20,668 nucleotides of DNA. Origin: Hypsibius dujardini. Taxonomy: Eukaryota; Tardigrada; Eutardigrada; Parachela; Hypsibiidae. Shown in pieces: positions 9,053-18,610 of the stretch (the stretch's first letter is position 1; every line of letters starts with the position of its first letter). The translations under genes were made by a program, and so were the position numbers. The stretch covers positions 1 to 20,668 of the forward strand of contig LRSR01013488.1 in assembly GCA_001579985.1 (NCBI GenBank). The letters are read 5' to 3'. Under the pieces are notes generated by a model that worked only from the letters and a program-made list of their open reading frames with translations, searched no databases and was not told the DNA's origin.

Positions 9053-9295
9053 CAGAGGTCGCTGGGACAACAGTCAAGGTCGCTGGGACAACAACCAGAG
9101 GTCGCTGGGACAACAGTCAAGGTCGCTGGGACAACAGTCAAGGTCGCTGGGACAACAGCCAGAGGTCGCTGGGACAACAACCAGAGGTCGCTGGGACAAC
9201 AGCCAGAGGTCGCTGGGACAACAGCCAGAGGTCGCTGGGACAGCAACCAGAGGTCGCTGGGACAAGAGTCAAGGTCGCTGGGACAACAGCCAGAG
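9053..9295. repeat. 21-bp minisatellite, about 11 copies
   Basis: The unit is CCAGAGGTCGCTGGGACAAC plus A, with a GTCAAGG variant at its start. Every frame stays open because 21 is a multiple of three; one frame reads PEVAGTT repeats. It directly precedes the second LysM fragment. Confidence 0.95.
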
Positions 9296-9312
9296 GCTAA
9301 TAAGTCGAACTG

Positions 9313-9405
9313 CTCGAAGACTTATACGATAATTACGGGTGACTCCTTTTGAAGTATTTCCCCAAATAATCACATAACCACACAGGAGTTGGGCCAGCAG
9401 TTCTC
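9313..9405 (+). pseudogene. LysM-domain fragment 2, decayed
   Basis: The frame reads SKTYTIITGDSF, a stop codon at the position of the conserved tryptophan, then SIS and diverging sequence. It aligns at nucleotide level with 8183-8240 of fragment 1 (TCGAAG...ACGAT, GACTCCTTTT versus GACCCCTTCT, then AGTATTTCC). It keeps the GD that fragment 1 lost but has a premature stop and no second half. The two fragments are probably copies of one ancestral LysM exon. Confidence 0.55.
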
Positions 9406-9622
9406 TGACAGCAAACTCATTAACTTTCGTTTCACCACCGTGATTCTGAGAGGGTTTTTGGATTGTCTTACTTGCAAAAAATACAACATTTAAATTTCAT
9501 TGTCAGGTTAAGCCGGGAAGGCTCAATAGGGTCCTTGTTTAAGGCAGAGGAAGTGGAGAACCGCTACAAATGTGCTTGAAAAAGAAGCTACAACAAGCTC
9601 ACAAGGAATAACTGGCCGGTCT
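9406..9622. other. Region 3' of the glutamate receptor gene
   Basis: Presumed 3' untranslated and flanking sequence of the minus-strand receptor gene. No clear minus-strand AATAAA was found. Confidence 0.3.
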
Positions 9623-10730
9623 TCAAATCGCGCACTGACTTGGACGAGCTAGTTTGACCGGGGACGATCCCTTCATTTTGAGGGCATATGTGAAGGCTTG
9701 CCCCACCTCCGAACAAAAAGGCCGCTGAAATAAACGTAAAAACGTCAGGAGGAATGGTTGTTCAAATTCGCCAGCTAAAACGTCGATCCACAGACAACAA
9801 ATTCGATCCACAGACATCAAATTCGATCCACAGACATCAAATTCAATCCACAGACATCAAATTCAATCCACAGACATCAAATTCAATCCACAGACATCAA
9901 ATTCGATCCACAGACATCAAATTCGATCCACAGACATCAAATTCGACCCACAGACATTAAATTTGATTTACAGACATCAAATTCGACCCACAGACACTAA
10001 ATTTGATTTACAGACATCAAATTTGATTCATAGACATCAAATTTATAATACTGTCAAGCATTTATGCCACTGCTCTAACCTGTGTGATTTTTGTTATCTT
10101 TTGCACACTGTAAATGAACTCAGCAGCCGCCACCAGCAAGGACACGACGATTCCGCCTAACAAGATGATGAAAACTCCGCCCACATTAGCCAGCCCGAGT
10201 TCGCTGTTGGCATCCTGAGCTTTCCCGGCGCAGACGACATTTTTCCCCTTCCACCAGTTGTCCTTAATTCTCTCCAGTTCACTGTTCTCCTGCAGCCGAA
10301 GGATCGTCTTCGATATTGCATCCCGATATGGTGAATCTGAGGATTCGCAAAGTTTATTTTGTAAATATCATCATTGAATTAAAATGGTCTTGCAGTTAAT
10401 AATTCAATTGTACTGTAATTATTAATTAATTAAATTAATTGTAAATAAATAAATTGTAATTAAAATCAACACGAAATTAAGCGTCTGATTTTAATTAAAT
10501 TTAATTGAATCTAAAAAACTTATTTAGGCTTGTGTTAAATCAGTATTAAATTTAATCCAAACAACAAAGCAACTAACTCAAAGCAATTGATTTGCGATAA
10601 TAAATTATCCACGCTTTGTTTGGGTCAATTTTAAATAAACTCGGTCATCTCTCTTGTAACTGTATTTAAAAAAAATGTTTTAAAATGTTTAAAAAAAATT
10701 TAAATGTAAAAAAAAAAAATTAAAAAATTA

Positions 10731-10768
<38 letters not shown>

Positions 10769-12885
10769 AAGTGTTTTAGACAGCGTACTCAGTTGAGTGG
10801 CAAAGCCGAAGCCTTTAGAGTCCAGAAGGCCGCCGATTTGTTGGAGCTCGCAATGCTGGTTGACGCTGTATTCCAACGAAGGTGACTCCATGAAATACGC
10901 ATATTTTTCTTCGATCACTTTTTGAATACCGGAAACTTTTGCTCCGGGCGAGACAAAATTCTTCTCATCCTCATTCATGGCCAGCCAAATTTTTTGATAG
11001 ACCTGGTGTTTGGATTCCTTGAAGAAGTTGTAGGTGGCGCCACCCTTATATGAGCCGTATTTGATTTCCGTCTGCTTGGCGAGATCATCCGCGCTCTTGA
11101 TCGGCTGATCGGTCTGTTCGACCGCCAAGAAGGCCGCCAAATTGGCGGTGTAGCTGGCAATCATGATCTTAAATAAATAAATAAATTAATTAATTAATTA
11201 ATTAATAAAAACTGTCGAAAATCAATGTGAATCGAAGTGGTTTTTGTTCGAGCGCGCACTTTACCAAGGTGAAGAACCACCAGCAGCCGGCGTTTATTCG
11301 CGTGGAAATGGCGCGCGGCCACACGTCGGAGCCCTGCTGAAAAAGTGACCCAACCATGAACCAGATGGAATTGCCAATTGTGAACTGATTCTCCACAATG
11401 TCCATGTGCACGTTGCAGGGATGCGGATTGTACCTGTACACGTGGGAGGAAAAATATTCTGCCTGAAAGAACCATCACATTCTTAACCGACCGTGTAACG
11501 AGTCTTTTCAATCAAAATTTGCCAAATTAATTAAAAGGAGTCTCAGCCTCACAATTGTCATGCTCGAAGTTCGAGCAGTCGAGACCCTATTCCCCCGATC
11601 TCAGGGGACAGTTAAGCCCCACCCCCTCCCCAGTCATCGGTTGACTGTTCAATCGGATTCACTGTGTCGTGATTGGTTGCAATTTAAGAGCAACTTGGCC
11701 GCGATTGATTGATTGATTAAGCGGAATTTTTTTACGAACACATTGAATCAGTTGATTGATTGATTGATTGTAGGTATACAATAGGAAACTGTGATGAACC
11801 GATAAGATCCGGGGTGGATCAAATTAACTGGTAGGGCAAAAAAAAGTGTCCCTTGAGATCGGGGAATTTAATTACGGACCGTTCCCGCATACCATTCGTA
11901 AGGTGAGAAACGCGCCAGCAGGAAGATTGTCCCCGACACCAAAATAAGCGCCATAAATATGCAGACCCACACATCCGAGCTGAACGGATGGAGGAACGAA
12001 AACAGGTCCGGAGGCTGGGCCGCGGGTTTCCGGTACAGAATACTGATTCCCAGGCGCATAAACGGTTTGGTAAAGTCAATCACCTGCTCACGATTATGGC
12101 TGATCGTGATGCCGCCGAGGGCGACGTCACCGCGTTTGGCGATGAGTTCACCAATCAGACCGTTCCATTCGTTGGTCAAATGGTTGTGCACACCGTGTCC
12201 AATCTTGCCTTTGTCCTCGAGGATGTAGGTGAAATTGAGTTCCTCAGCTACCCGATTCATGAGATCGATGGCGTAACCTTCGTAGCGGTCGTTTCCCGTT
12301 CTAAATTCCGCGTCCTTTTTCACCATCACGTAGGGTTCTTCCACCACCGTGATGGCGCGCAAAACTTGCCCGCTGATCGGCACTAAGACTCGCGGCGGGC
12401 CAAATTTCAGGCCCTCCTTACTCGTCCATTCTCCAACCTGAAATTCCCAAGTTTATAAACTTTTCTCTACTTTTATTGGTAGTTCATGTGCGTGAAGGTA
12501 TCGGCACAGGAACTCTTACATTAAAATATCCCGTCTCAATTACTTCGACAATATCCAAATAAATGTCTGATCGCAGACCGTGACTGTCGAACGAGACACT
12601 CCCGGTTAGACCTTCGATCCGTGTATGTGAGATGGCGTTGAAGACTTCACTGCCTTGAGACCATGTGTCTGCTGCTTCACAGTCAATGCGATAAGGCTGA
12701 AGACTGCGGCTGTCCATCTTATTGAGTGCCACGGAGAGTAGTTTCACCGTATCAGCCACCAATGCCTCCTCTGTCTAAAAAGAATGTAATAAGGCAACGC
12801 TTTGTCTGTCTGTCTGTCCTTTATCTTTCTACATGTCTGTCTGTCTGTTTGTTTGTCTGCCTGTCTGCCTGTCTGCCTGTCTGCC

Positions 12886-12936
<51 letters not shown>

Positions 12937-12942
12937 TTGTCC

Positions 12943-12976
<34 letters not shown>

Positions 12977-12985
12977 GTGTTTGTC

Positions 12986-13016
<31 letters not shown>

Positions 13017-15620
13017 GTGTCTGATTTGTATGTTTATAAACCATTCTGCGTGTCTGTTTTATGTGTCTTCGTGCGAGTGCTCTTCAAAACACATACCGTG
13101 AGCGCCTTTGAAGTCGATACCCCATTTCCTTTGCGTTTTTTTGGAGCATCATTAAAATCAGTCGTCGAGCCGGGATCAATCAGCTGGAACGCGGTAATTT
13201 TAGCCCGATCGTAGACGAATGATGACAGATCAACCGCGTGAACGTCCTGCAGACATAAATAAAACACATGCATTTAGTCAGCCACTATAAACAAGCAAGA
13301 CTATCCCAAATACACGCCTCACACACACACAAACGCACAGCGAGAAATCATCCGTCAGACGGACCCGTAACCGATCAGACGGACCCATAACCGATCGGAC
13401 AGACCCATAACCGATCGGACGGACCCGTAACCGATCGGACGGACCCATAACCGATCGGACGGACCCATAACCGATCAGACGGACCCATAACCGATCGGAC
13501 AGACCCGTAACCATTTACCATACCAAAGTCGTGAGCAAGTAATGAAAATCCGGCGTCGTTAAGCGAAGTTGCTGCGCCTGCTGCAACACTCTTTTCACCG
13601 TTGCCGTCTCACAATCCAAAATAAAACGCGTTTCTCCGTTGTCTTTCATCTCGCGCAGGATTGAATGGTAGTTGGTTCCCTGCAGCTGCCGGAAAGTGAC
13701 CCGGAACCGAACAGTACTCGTGAAGAACTCGTGATATTTTTGCAATTCTACGGGGAAATATGTAAAATTTCATAACTCACTTGGGGCGATTTTCAGAGAA
13801 GCATTTCAAAACGCCTCCGATTGATTCATCGATTTGCACGAAATACAATTATTTTATTGCCGCTCCATTTCAAATTTAATTGGAATTCCATTGACATCAT
13901 CCAAATAGTTTTTTGATATCAGGGGGCGGAGCTACGTGCTAACTCTGGAAAACTTCACTGGAATTTTCGGTCCTTTTTGAAAATCTGTCCGTAGCTCCGC
14001 CCCCTTGTCTCCAAAAAATATTTGGTTGGCGTCCATCGATTTCAAATGAAATTTGGAATAGGAAAATGTCCAAAAAAAACACATTTAGTGCATTTCGAAG
14101 AATCGCCATTTTACCGTGAAAGTCAGGTTGGGTAACTGTTATGAGGTGAAGTCTCTATTTCGGCTCACCCTTCATTTGGTCCATTAACCGGCTCCCTCGT
14201 GGGTTTCCCTTTCATGGTGGGTGCTTGATTGTTTGATTTTTACAAGTTCTATAGTATACTAGGATATAGTAAAAAAATCAAACAATCAAGCACCTGCCAT
14301 CAAAGAGAAACACATGAGTGAGCCGATTTATGGACCAAATGGAAGGTGAGCCGATTTATGGACCAAATGGAAGGTGAGCCGATTTACGGACCAAATGGAA
14401 GGTAAGCCGATTTATGGACCAAATGGAAGGTGGGCCGATTACGGACTAAATGGAAGGTGAGCCGATTTATGGACCAAATGGAAGGTGAGCCGATTTATGG
14501 ACCAAATGGAAGGTGAGCCGATTTACAGACCAAATGGAAGGTGAGCCGAAATACAGATTTCACCTCATATTATTTGTACCTTGTCCGTGTTCATACAAGA
14601 TGACGAAAGAGGTCCACTTCCAGTGCTTCACAAGGTCGTAAAACGCTCGAATGAGGGTATCCACATTGGGATGGAGGCTGATGAAAAGACCGTCCCCGTT
14701 GATGTGGTTCTGCCAACCAATATCGATGAAGGGTATCTCCGCCGCATCACAGATGGACCTGGCATAATCTTCCCGGGTGGTTTGGTGGAGTGCCAGTACT
14801 GCCGCGACCCCCGTTTTAAGAACCCTGCATACTGCAAATGGCAAAACCAATCAAATTTTCAGTTACATGGCAAAAGAAGATGTTTCATTAACGCAACCTC
14901 GCAATATTGCGAGGTTGCGTTTAATTTTCTGAAATAAATCAAGTAATGTTAAGAAAGCGTCTGTGTGTGCACTTGCATTGTTCGGATTTGCGGAAGACAC
15001 TGCTGCGTTGGTCGACATCGAGGAAGACTCCCCGGAGATGGCCTGACTGCTGCTGATCATTTGCGTGCGCAATGGCAGATGTGAATGCTGTCTTAAGGTG
15101 CGCGCTTGAGTTGTCAAATAGACCGACTAAAAAAATGAGGAAAACAAATGGTTTAAATAACGAATTGACAGTCGCACGTTTGTCCTTTCAAGGGATGGCA
15201 AAAAAAAATTAAATTAGTCTACTATTAATTTTTGGCAACAATTATTTATTTTTTATTTATTTTTTATTTATTTTTTATTTATTTTTCTTTTGTAATTAAC
15301 ATTTTTTGTTTAGTTTTAGTTGATTCGGTTCATTAATACTAGTTTTTCTAGTTTTCTCACTTAAATCTTTCATTAAGCAAAAGTTTATATGTATATCAGT
15401 TGCTTCCTATAAATTAGAAAAAAAAATTTGAAACTGAGAAATTAATTTGTTGAACGTTTTGGATTTAGACTTTTAAGTTTATTTTAGCTTTGCCATCTTT
15501 AATTCAACCGATGTGTGAATCTCACTTACCGACTTTTAATGCATCTCCACCGGGAAGCGAAAGAGCTAATAGAACTGCTAACAGTTTGGGTGCAGTCTTC
15601 CACTCCCGGCCTTTTCGCAT
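9623..15620 (-). CDS. Kainate-type ionotropic glutamate receptor, 11 exons
   Basis: Exons: 15620-15530, 15126-14973, 14824-14580, 13747-13524, 13246-13097, 12774-12520, 12437-11876, 11458-11265, 11167-10789, 10336-10080 and 9724-9623. All junctions are GT-AG with matching phases; the total is 870 aa. A signal peptide ([14 protein letters not shown]) leads an amino-terminal domain (to about 375) and a split ligand-binding domain with Thr484, Arg489, Ala669, Thr670 and Glu719 at the glutamate-contact positions, and the conserved Cys731-Cys787 pair. M1 is about 528-548. The M2 pore loop is SLFQQG, with Gln at the Q/R site (Gln601), which predicts a calcium-permeable, unedited pore. M3 has SYTANLAAF and M4 is about 802-826. 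The short C-tail ([18 protein letters not shown]) resembles the kainate-receptor RSFCSAMVEELRMSLK. It forms tetrameric cation channels in neurons and muscle. One oddity is GGIT where most members have PLT. The gene looks complete and functional. Confidence 0.95.
9784..10043. repeat. 20-bp minisatellite in receptor intron 10
   Basis: Thirteen copies of CAGACATCAAATTCGATCCA in exact 20-bp register fill most of the 355-bp last intron (9725-10079). The last copies drift to TTTGATTTA. There are no spacers between units, so it is a plain tandem array. Confidence 0.97.
10337..10788. repeat. AT-rich receptor intron 9 with long poly-T tract
   Basis: This 452-bp intron is almost entirely A+T, with an A-rich block (10665-10733) followed by an uninterrupted T tract of about 30 bases ending at 10764. 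In the gene's sense orientation the T tract is a poly-A run close to the splice donor. The tract may be an old retroposon tail, but no body of such an element was recognised. Confidence 0.7.
12800..13021. repeat. CTGT microsatellite in receptor intron 5
   Basis: About 220 bp of (CTGT)n with CTGC, TTGT and CCGT interruptions, within intron 12775-13096. In the gene's sense strand it reads ACAG, opposite to the other intronic copies. Confidence 0.96.
13354..13512. repeat. 20-bp minisatellite in receptor intron 4
   Basis: Eight copies of CAGACGGACCCATAACCGAT with C/T and A/G variants lie within the 277-bp intron 13247-13523 and end 11 bp from the splice donor of exon 4. Confidence 0.95.
13860..14073. 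mobile_element. Fold-back (inverted-repeat) element in receptor intron 3
   Basis: A perfect 16-bp pair, AGGGGGCGGAGCTACG (13921-13936) and its reverse complement (13990-14005), sits at the centre. Imperfect complementarity extends outward on both sides (CCAAATAG..., CAAATTT/AAATTTG), perhaps to about 13790 and 14115. It has no coding capacity. It resembles a small MITE, but its ends and target duplication are not clear. Confidence 0.55.
14142..14567. mobile_element. TA-flanked MITE with internal tandem array in receptor intron 3
   Basis: The left end TGAGGTGAAGTCTCTATTTC matches the reverse complement of the right end TGAGGTGAAATCTGTATTTC; both continue as CGGCTCACC and CATTTGGTC. TA flanks both ends (14140-14141 and 14568-14569). 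Inside are a long palindrome around 14218-14302 (GGTGCTTGATTGTTTGATTT and its complement) and a 28-bp array on the right. The right end is 12 bp from the splice donor of exon 3. Confidence 0.75.
14312..14550. repeat. 28-bp tandem array, about eight copies
   Basis: The unit GAGCCGATTTATGGACCAAA plus TGGAAGGT is a near copy of the MITE's own subterminal sequence (GAGCCGAAATA... and ACCAAATGGAAGGT). The array therefore appears to be a tandem expansion of one end of the element. Confidence 0.93.
14890..14921. repeat. Perfect 32-bp palindrome in receptor intron 2
   Basis: AACGCAACCTCGCAAT is followed directly by its exact reverse complement, with no loop. It sits in the 148-bp intron 14825-14972, between exons 2 and 3. 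In RNA it could form a 14-16 bp hairpin. Confidence 0.9.
15238..15286. repeat. 12-bp AT repeat in receptor intron 1
   Basis: About four copies of TATTTATTTTTT within the 403-bp intron 15127-15529. Confidence 0.85.
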
Positions 15621-15767
15621 TAATCTGTCCGAGACATCCGACATGCCGGGAATTTCAGACTAATCACAAGTAATTGCGAAACATGAACAGCATGAACAGC
15701 ATCGACCTCCCCATGCTGCCTAATGATAATCGTGGCCTCAGCGATTTTCCGTGAACCGTAGCAAACG

Positions 15768-16195
15768 ACCGGAAGGAACACCGGAAGGAACTTTGGAAGG
15801 AACAGCAGTAGGAACAACGGAAGGAACACCGAAGGAATAGCGGAAGGAAAAGCAAAAGGAACACCGGAAGGAACAGCGAAGGAACACCGGAAGGAACACC
15901 GAAGGAATAGCGGAAGGAACACCGGAAGGAACACCGGAAGGAACAGCGGAAGGAACAGCGGAAGGAACAGCGGAAGGAACAGCGGAAGGAACACCGAAGG
16001 AACACCGGAAGGAACACCGGAAGGAACACCGAAGGAATAGCGGAAGGAACAGCGGAAGGAACAGCGGAAGGAACAGCGGAAGGAACAGCGGAAGGAACAC
16101 CGGAAGGAACACCGGAAGGAACACCGGAAGGAACACCGAAGGAACACCGGAAGGAACAGCAGAAGGAACACCGGAAGGAACAACGGAAGGAACCA
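15768..16195. repeat. 12-bp GGAA-rich minisatellite upstream of the glutamate receptor
   Basis: About 35 copies of a 12-bp unit, mostly CGGAAGGAACAC or CGGAAGGAACAG, with some 11-bp copies. It starts about 150 bp upstream of the receptor start codon. Long frames rich in phenylalanine, leucine and proline across it are low-complexity artefacts. The repeated ACCGGAAGG/GCGGAAGG resembles the ETS-factor core (CCGGAA). Confidence 0.95.
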
Positions 16196-16629
16196 ATGTG
16201 CTCCGGTCATATATTAAGGGATGAGCCGCAGAAAAACAAAAAGTAAATTATTCGGTGCAGTGATACAGAAGACGAAGACGTGAGATCTTGACAGACAGAG
16301 ACAGTCGTCATGCAAATAAATGGTCCCTGCCTGTGAATCCTGCATGCTGATTTACTAAGAGTGTACTAGTATTTTGGATCGGCAGAACGAGTACCGCACA
16401 GTATGCACATGATGATGACTGACGATGATGGACAAGCGCGGGATTTGTCTGACTTCATTTTTAATGAGCTCTCCCTGGCACTGGAACGGCAGTACGAGTA
16501 TACTGCTCAGCTCGTTTGCCATTGCACCACATTAAACGTTTTCCATCCGAGCTCGGCATCCCAATTATTGTACAACATTTTCCAGAGAACCTGGGAGCCC
16601 AATTTATTTGAACCAATTGTTGCAGTGAT
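16196..16629. other. Intergenic region before the 16630 gene
   Basis: An 87-codon frame (16403-16666) has no recognisable domain and overlaps the signal-peptide exon in another frame, so it is not called. Nothing else is recognised. Confidence 0.3.
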
Positions 16630-17745
16630 ATGGAGCGTCCATCTCTTAGATGTTTATTATTTCTAAGTCTTCTAGCGACCATGATCCCGGTGATAACGGT
16701 GAGTCTGAAATAAGAAGTCAAGAACTGCCAAATTTTTGCTGTTGTCCCGCCAAAATCAAATATTGACGAACTCACTGTAATATGGCCAAAAGTAAGCGAA
16801 TGGTATTGGCGAATGGTATTGGTATTGGCGAATGGTATTGGTATTGGCGAATGGTATTGGTATTGGCGAATGGTATTGGTATTGGCGAATGGTATTGGTA
16901 TTGGCTAATGGTATTGGTATTGGCGAATGGTATTGGTATTGGCGAATGGTATTGGATGATGTTTTTCGGGTGCTGTAGAATCGCGACCCATCCGTGGTAC
17001 TTTTTGGACCACCTCCCCCCAGTAAATCAGACCCGGTGGGTCATCAGAGCCGATGAGTCTGCTTCACAATCAATCAATCGACACGTGCGGTCTTGTGGTT
17101 CCTACATTTTTGCAATCAATCAAAACGGTCGCTTTTTACTGTGTGATGACGTAGGCACCACGGGATGGGTCGAGATTCTACAGTACCTCTTTGAAATTTG
17201 CAATAAAGACTTCTGTATATTGGGATAGCTCAGTCCGCAAAAGTTCAAATCATTCAAACTCCTAAAGTATCTTTCTTATAAGATGGGACTTGGGTCGCTG
17301 AGTCCTTGCCCAGTAATTTCTTTCCAGCAGAAATTATTTTCATGTCCACAAGATTAAAGTGGCTAGTTCTAGTGACCTACTGACGTATACATCAACTGAT
17401 ACCATTCGGTCACTTCGGTTATATTAAGCTGGTCAAAATCTTGTTTTGGCGGGAAGAAATCGTCTGGAAATCACACGACTTAATCTCTAGGACGCCAAAG
17501 TGCAGGTCGCCGGAATCCGTACCACGATGAAGAAGTTGCTGGGTCAGAACCACGCCTACTTCCCGGCTAACCACGGAGTGAACCCCGACACGGCCCTGTC
17601 CATCCTGCAGGACGTCTACAGTCATCTCAGCTACCTCGGCCTGAGTCACTGGGTCGGTGTGGGGGAATTTCAAGACGCCGCACGCCGGCTGAAATTCAAT
17701 CGCGATACCGGATCCGCAGTTTACGCCATGGTGGAATCCAAATAA
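16630..17745 (+). CDS. Probable secreted protein of unknown family, two exons
   Basis: Exon 1 (16630-16698) encodes a strong signal peptide, MERPSLRCLLFLSLLATMIP plus VIT, and ends at donor ACG|GTGAGT (phase 0). Exon 2 (17491-17745) follows acceptor TCTCTAG|GAC in the same phase and encodes 84 residues starting DAKVQVAGIRTTMKK and ending AVYAMVESK. The mature part looks helical and has no cysteines; I do not recognise it. The total is 107 aa. The 792-bp intron holds a 19-bp minisatellite and another open stretch (16979-17228) that might be an alternative exon. The signal peptide and both splice sites are good; the joining of these two exons is inferred from phase only. Confidence 0.5.
16798..16955. 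repeat. 19-bp minisatellite in the intron of the 16630 gene
   Basis: About eight copies of GAATGGTATTGGTATTGGC at exact 19-bp spacing. A long tryptophan- and tyrosine-rich frame crosses it by chance. Confidence 0.95.
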
Positions 17746-17895
17746 TCGCCGCGTCATGTCTTTATTCACGCTCTGTGTATAAACATACACTCACACTCCA
17801 AAGTTCCTGTGTACCCTTGCAGCTCTCACACACGATTGAAAACTTCCCTATACCCTTCCGGACGGTCGAGCACCTACAGCTGTGGCGGAATTACT

Positions 17896-18096
17896 TCTTC
17901 AGCCCACACCCAAACCCATGCGCCATACCCAAACCCACACCCAAACCCAGGCGCCCACACCCAAACCCATGCGCCTACACCAAAACCCACACCCACAACC
18001 ATGCGGCCACACCCAAACCCATGCGCCCACACCCAAACCCAAGCCCACACCCACACCCATGCGCCCACACCTAAACTCAAACCCAGGCGCCCACAC
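17896..18096. repeat. CCCACACCCAAACCCATGCG-type minisatellite
   Basis: Irregular copies of CACCCAAACCCA interspersed with TGCGCC give a strongly strand-asymmetric C-rich tract (no G apart from the GCG words). It reads open in several frames on both strands, without codon structure that suggests a gene. Confidence 0.9.
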
Positions 18097-18502
18097 ATGC
18101 TAAGTCTATGAGTGGGCGCGCTGGAGAATGGGCGTGGCTGGATGGACGCGCTGGAATGGGCGTGGACGGAAGAAGTCACTCCGCCAGAGATGCACACGTG
18201 TATACCTACGAGTCCTGTCAACCTAGGCAATGACAGATTTATTTGAACCCTATGCCTTGATTACCTCATGCCACATCAAACACTAGGAGTGACATGTAAA
18301 ATGACGTGTTTCTGCCACGTGTAACTTCTTTCCGTAACAGTGACACCGTACTCGCTATCAGTGGGGCGAGCGTATAGACAGATCATTGCGCCTGTTCTGA
18401 CTCAAACGGATCGTCCTGTCTGGCACGTACACGTACAAACATGACTCTGGACCCGTTTGGCACTTAAACAAAGTCGGCAAGGCTAGTCTAGCTGGTGGAG
18501 AA

Positions 18503-18592
18503 AGCTGGCAAGGCTGGCCGAAAAAGTGGGCAAGGCTGGCCGAAAAAGTGGGCACGGCTGGCCGAAAAAGTGGGCAAGGCTGGCGGAGAAAA
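18503..18592. repeat. 22-bp tandem repeat, about four copies
   Basis: The unit GGCAAGGCTGGCCGAAAAAG plus TG is repeated with small variants, about 150-240 bp upstream of the ATG at 18744. Confidence 0.92.
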
Positions 18593-18610
18593 TGCCTAAT
18601 AATGAAAGGG

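Noticed and set aside
8878-9300. A 140-codon open frame as an intact gene
   Set aside because: More than half is the 21-bp array, and the upstream 55 residues have no recognisable domain or leader.
9784-10043. Regular 20-bp repeats as a CRISPR-like array
   Set aside because: The units are directly adjacent with no spacers, and the array lies in an intron of an animal gene.
12726-13214. Long cysteine-, leucine- and valine-rich frames over the CTGT arrays (also 5374-5744 and 20042-20200)
   Set aside because: Tetranucleotide repeats read open in several frames at once; the translated C-L-S-V-C-L-S pattern is an artefact, and the largest lies inside a confident intron.
15620-16210. A 196-codon frame of repeated phenylalanine, leucine and proline upstream of the glutamate receptor
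   Set aside because: It is the reverse strand of a 12-bp minisatellite, open in several frames with no other protein features.
16403-16666. An 87-codon open frame as a gene
   Set aside because: No domain, signal or splice support, and it overlaps in another frame the better supported signal-peptide exon at 16630.
17896-18096. C-rich repeats with AAACCCA words as a telomeric tract
   Set aside because: The unit is irregular, interrupted by GCGCC words and flanked by unique sequence; it is an internal minisatellite.
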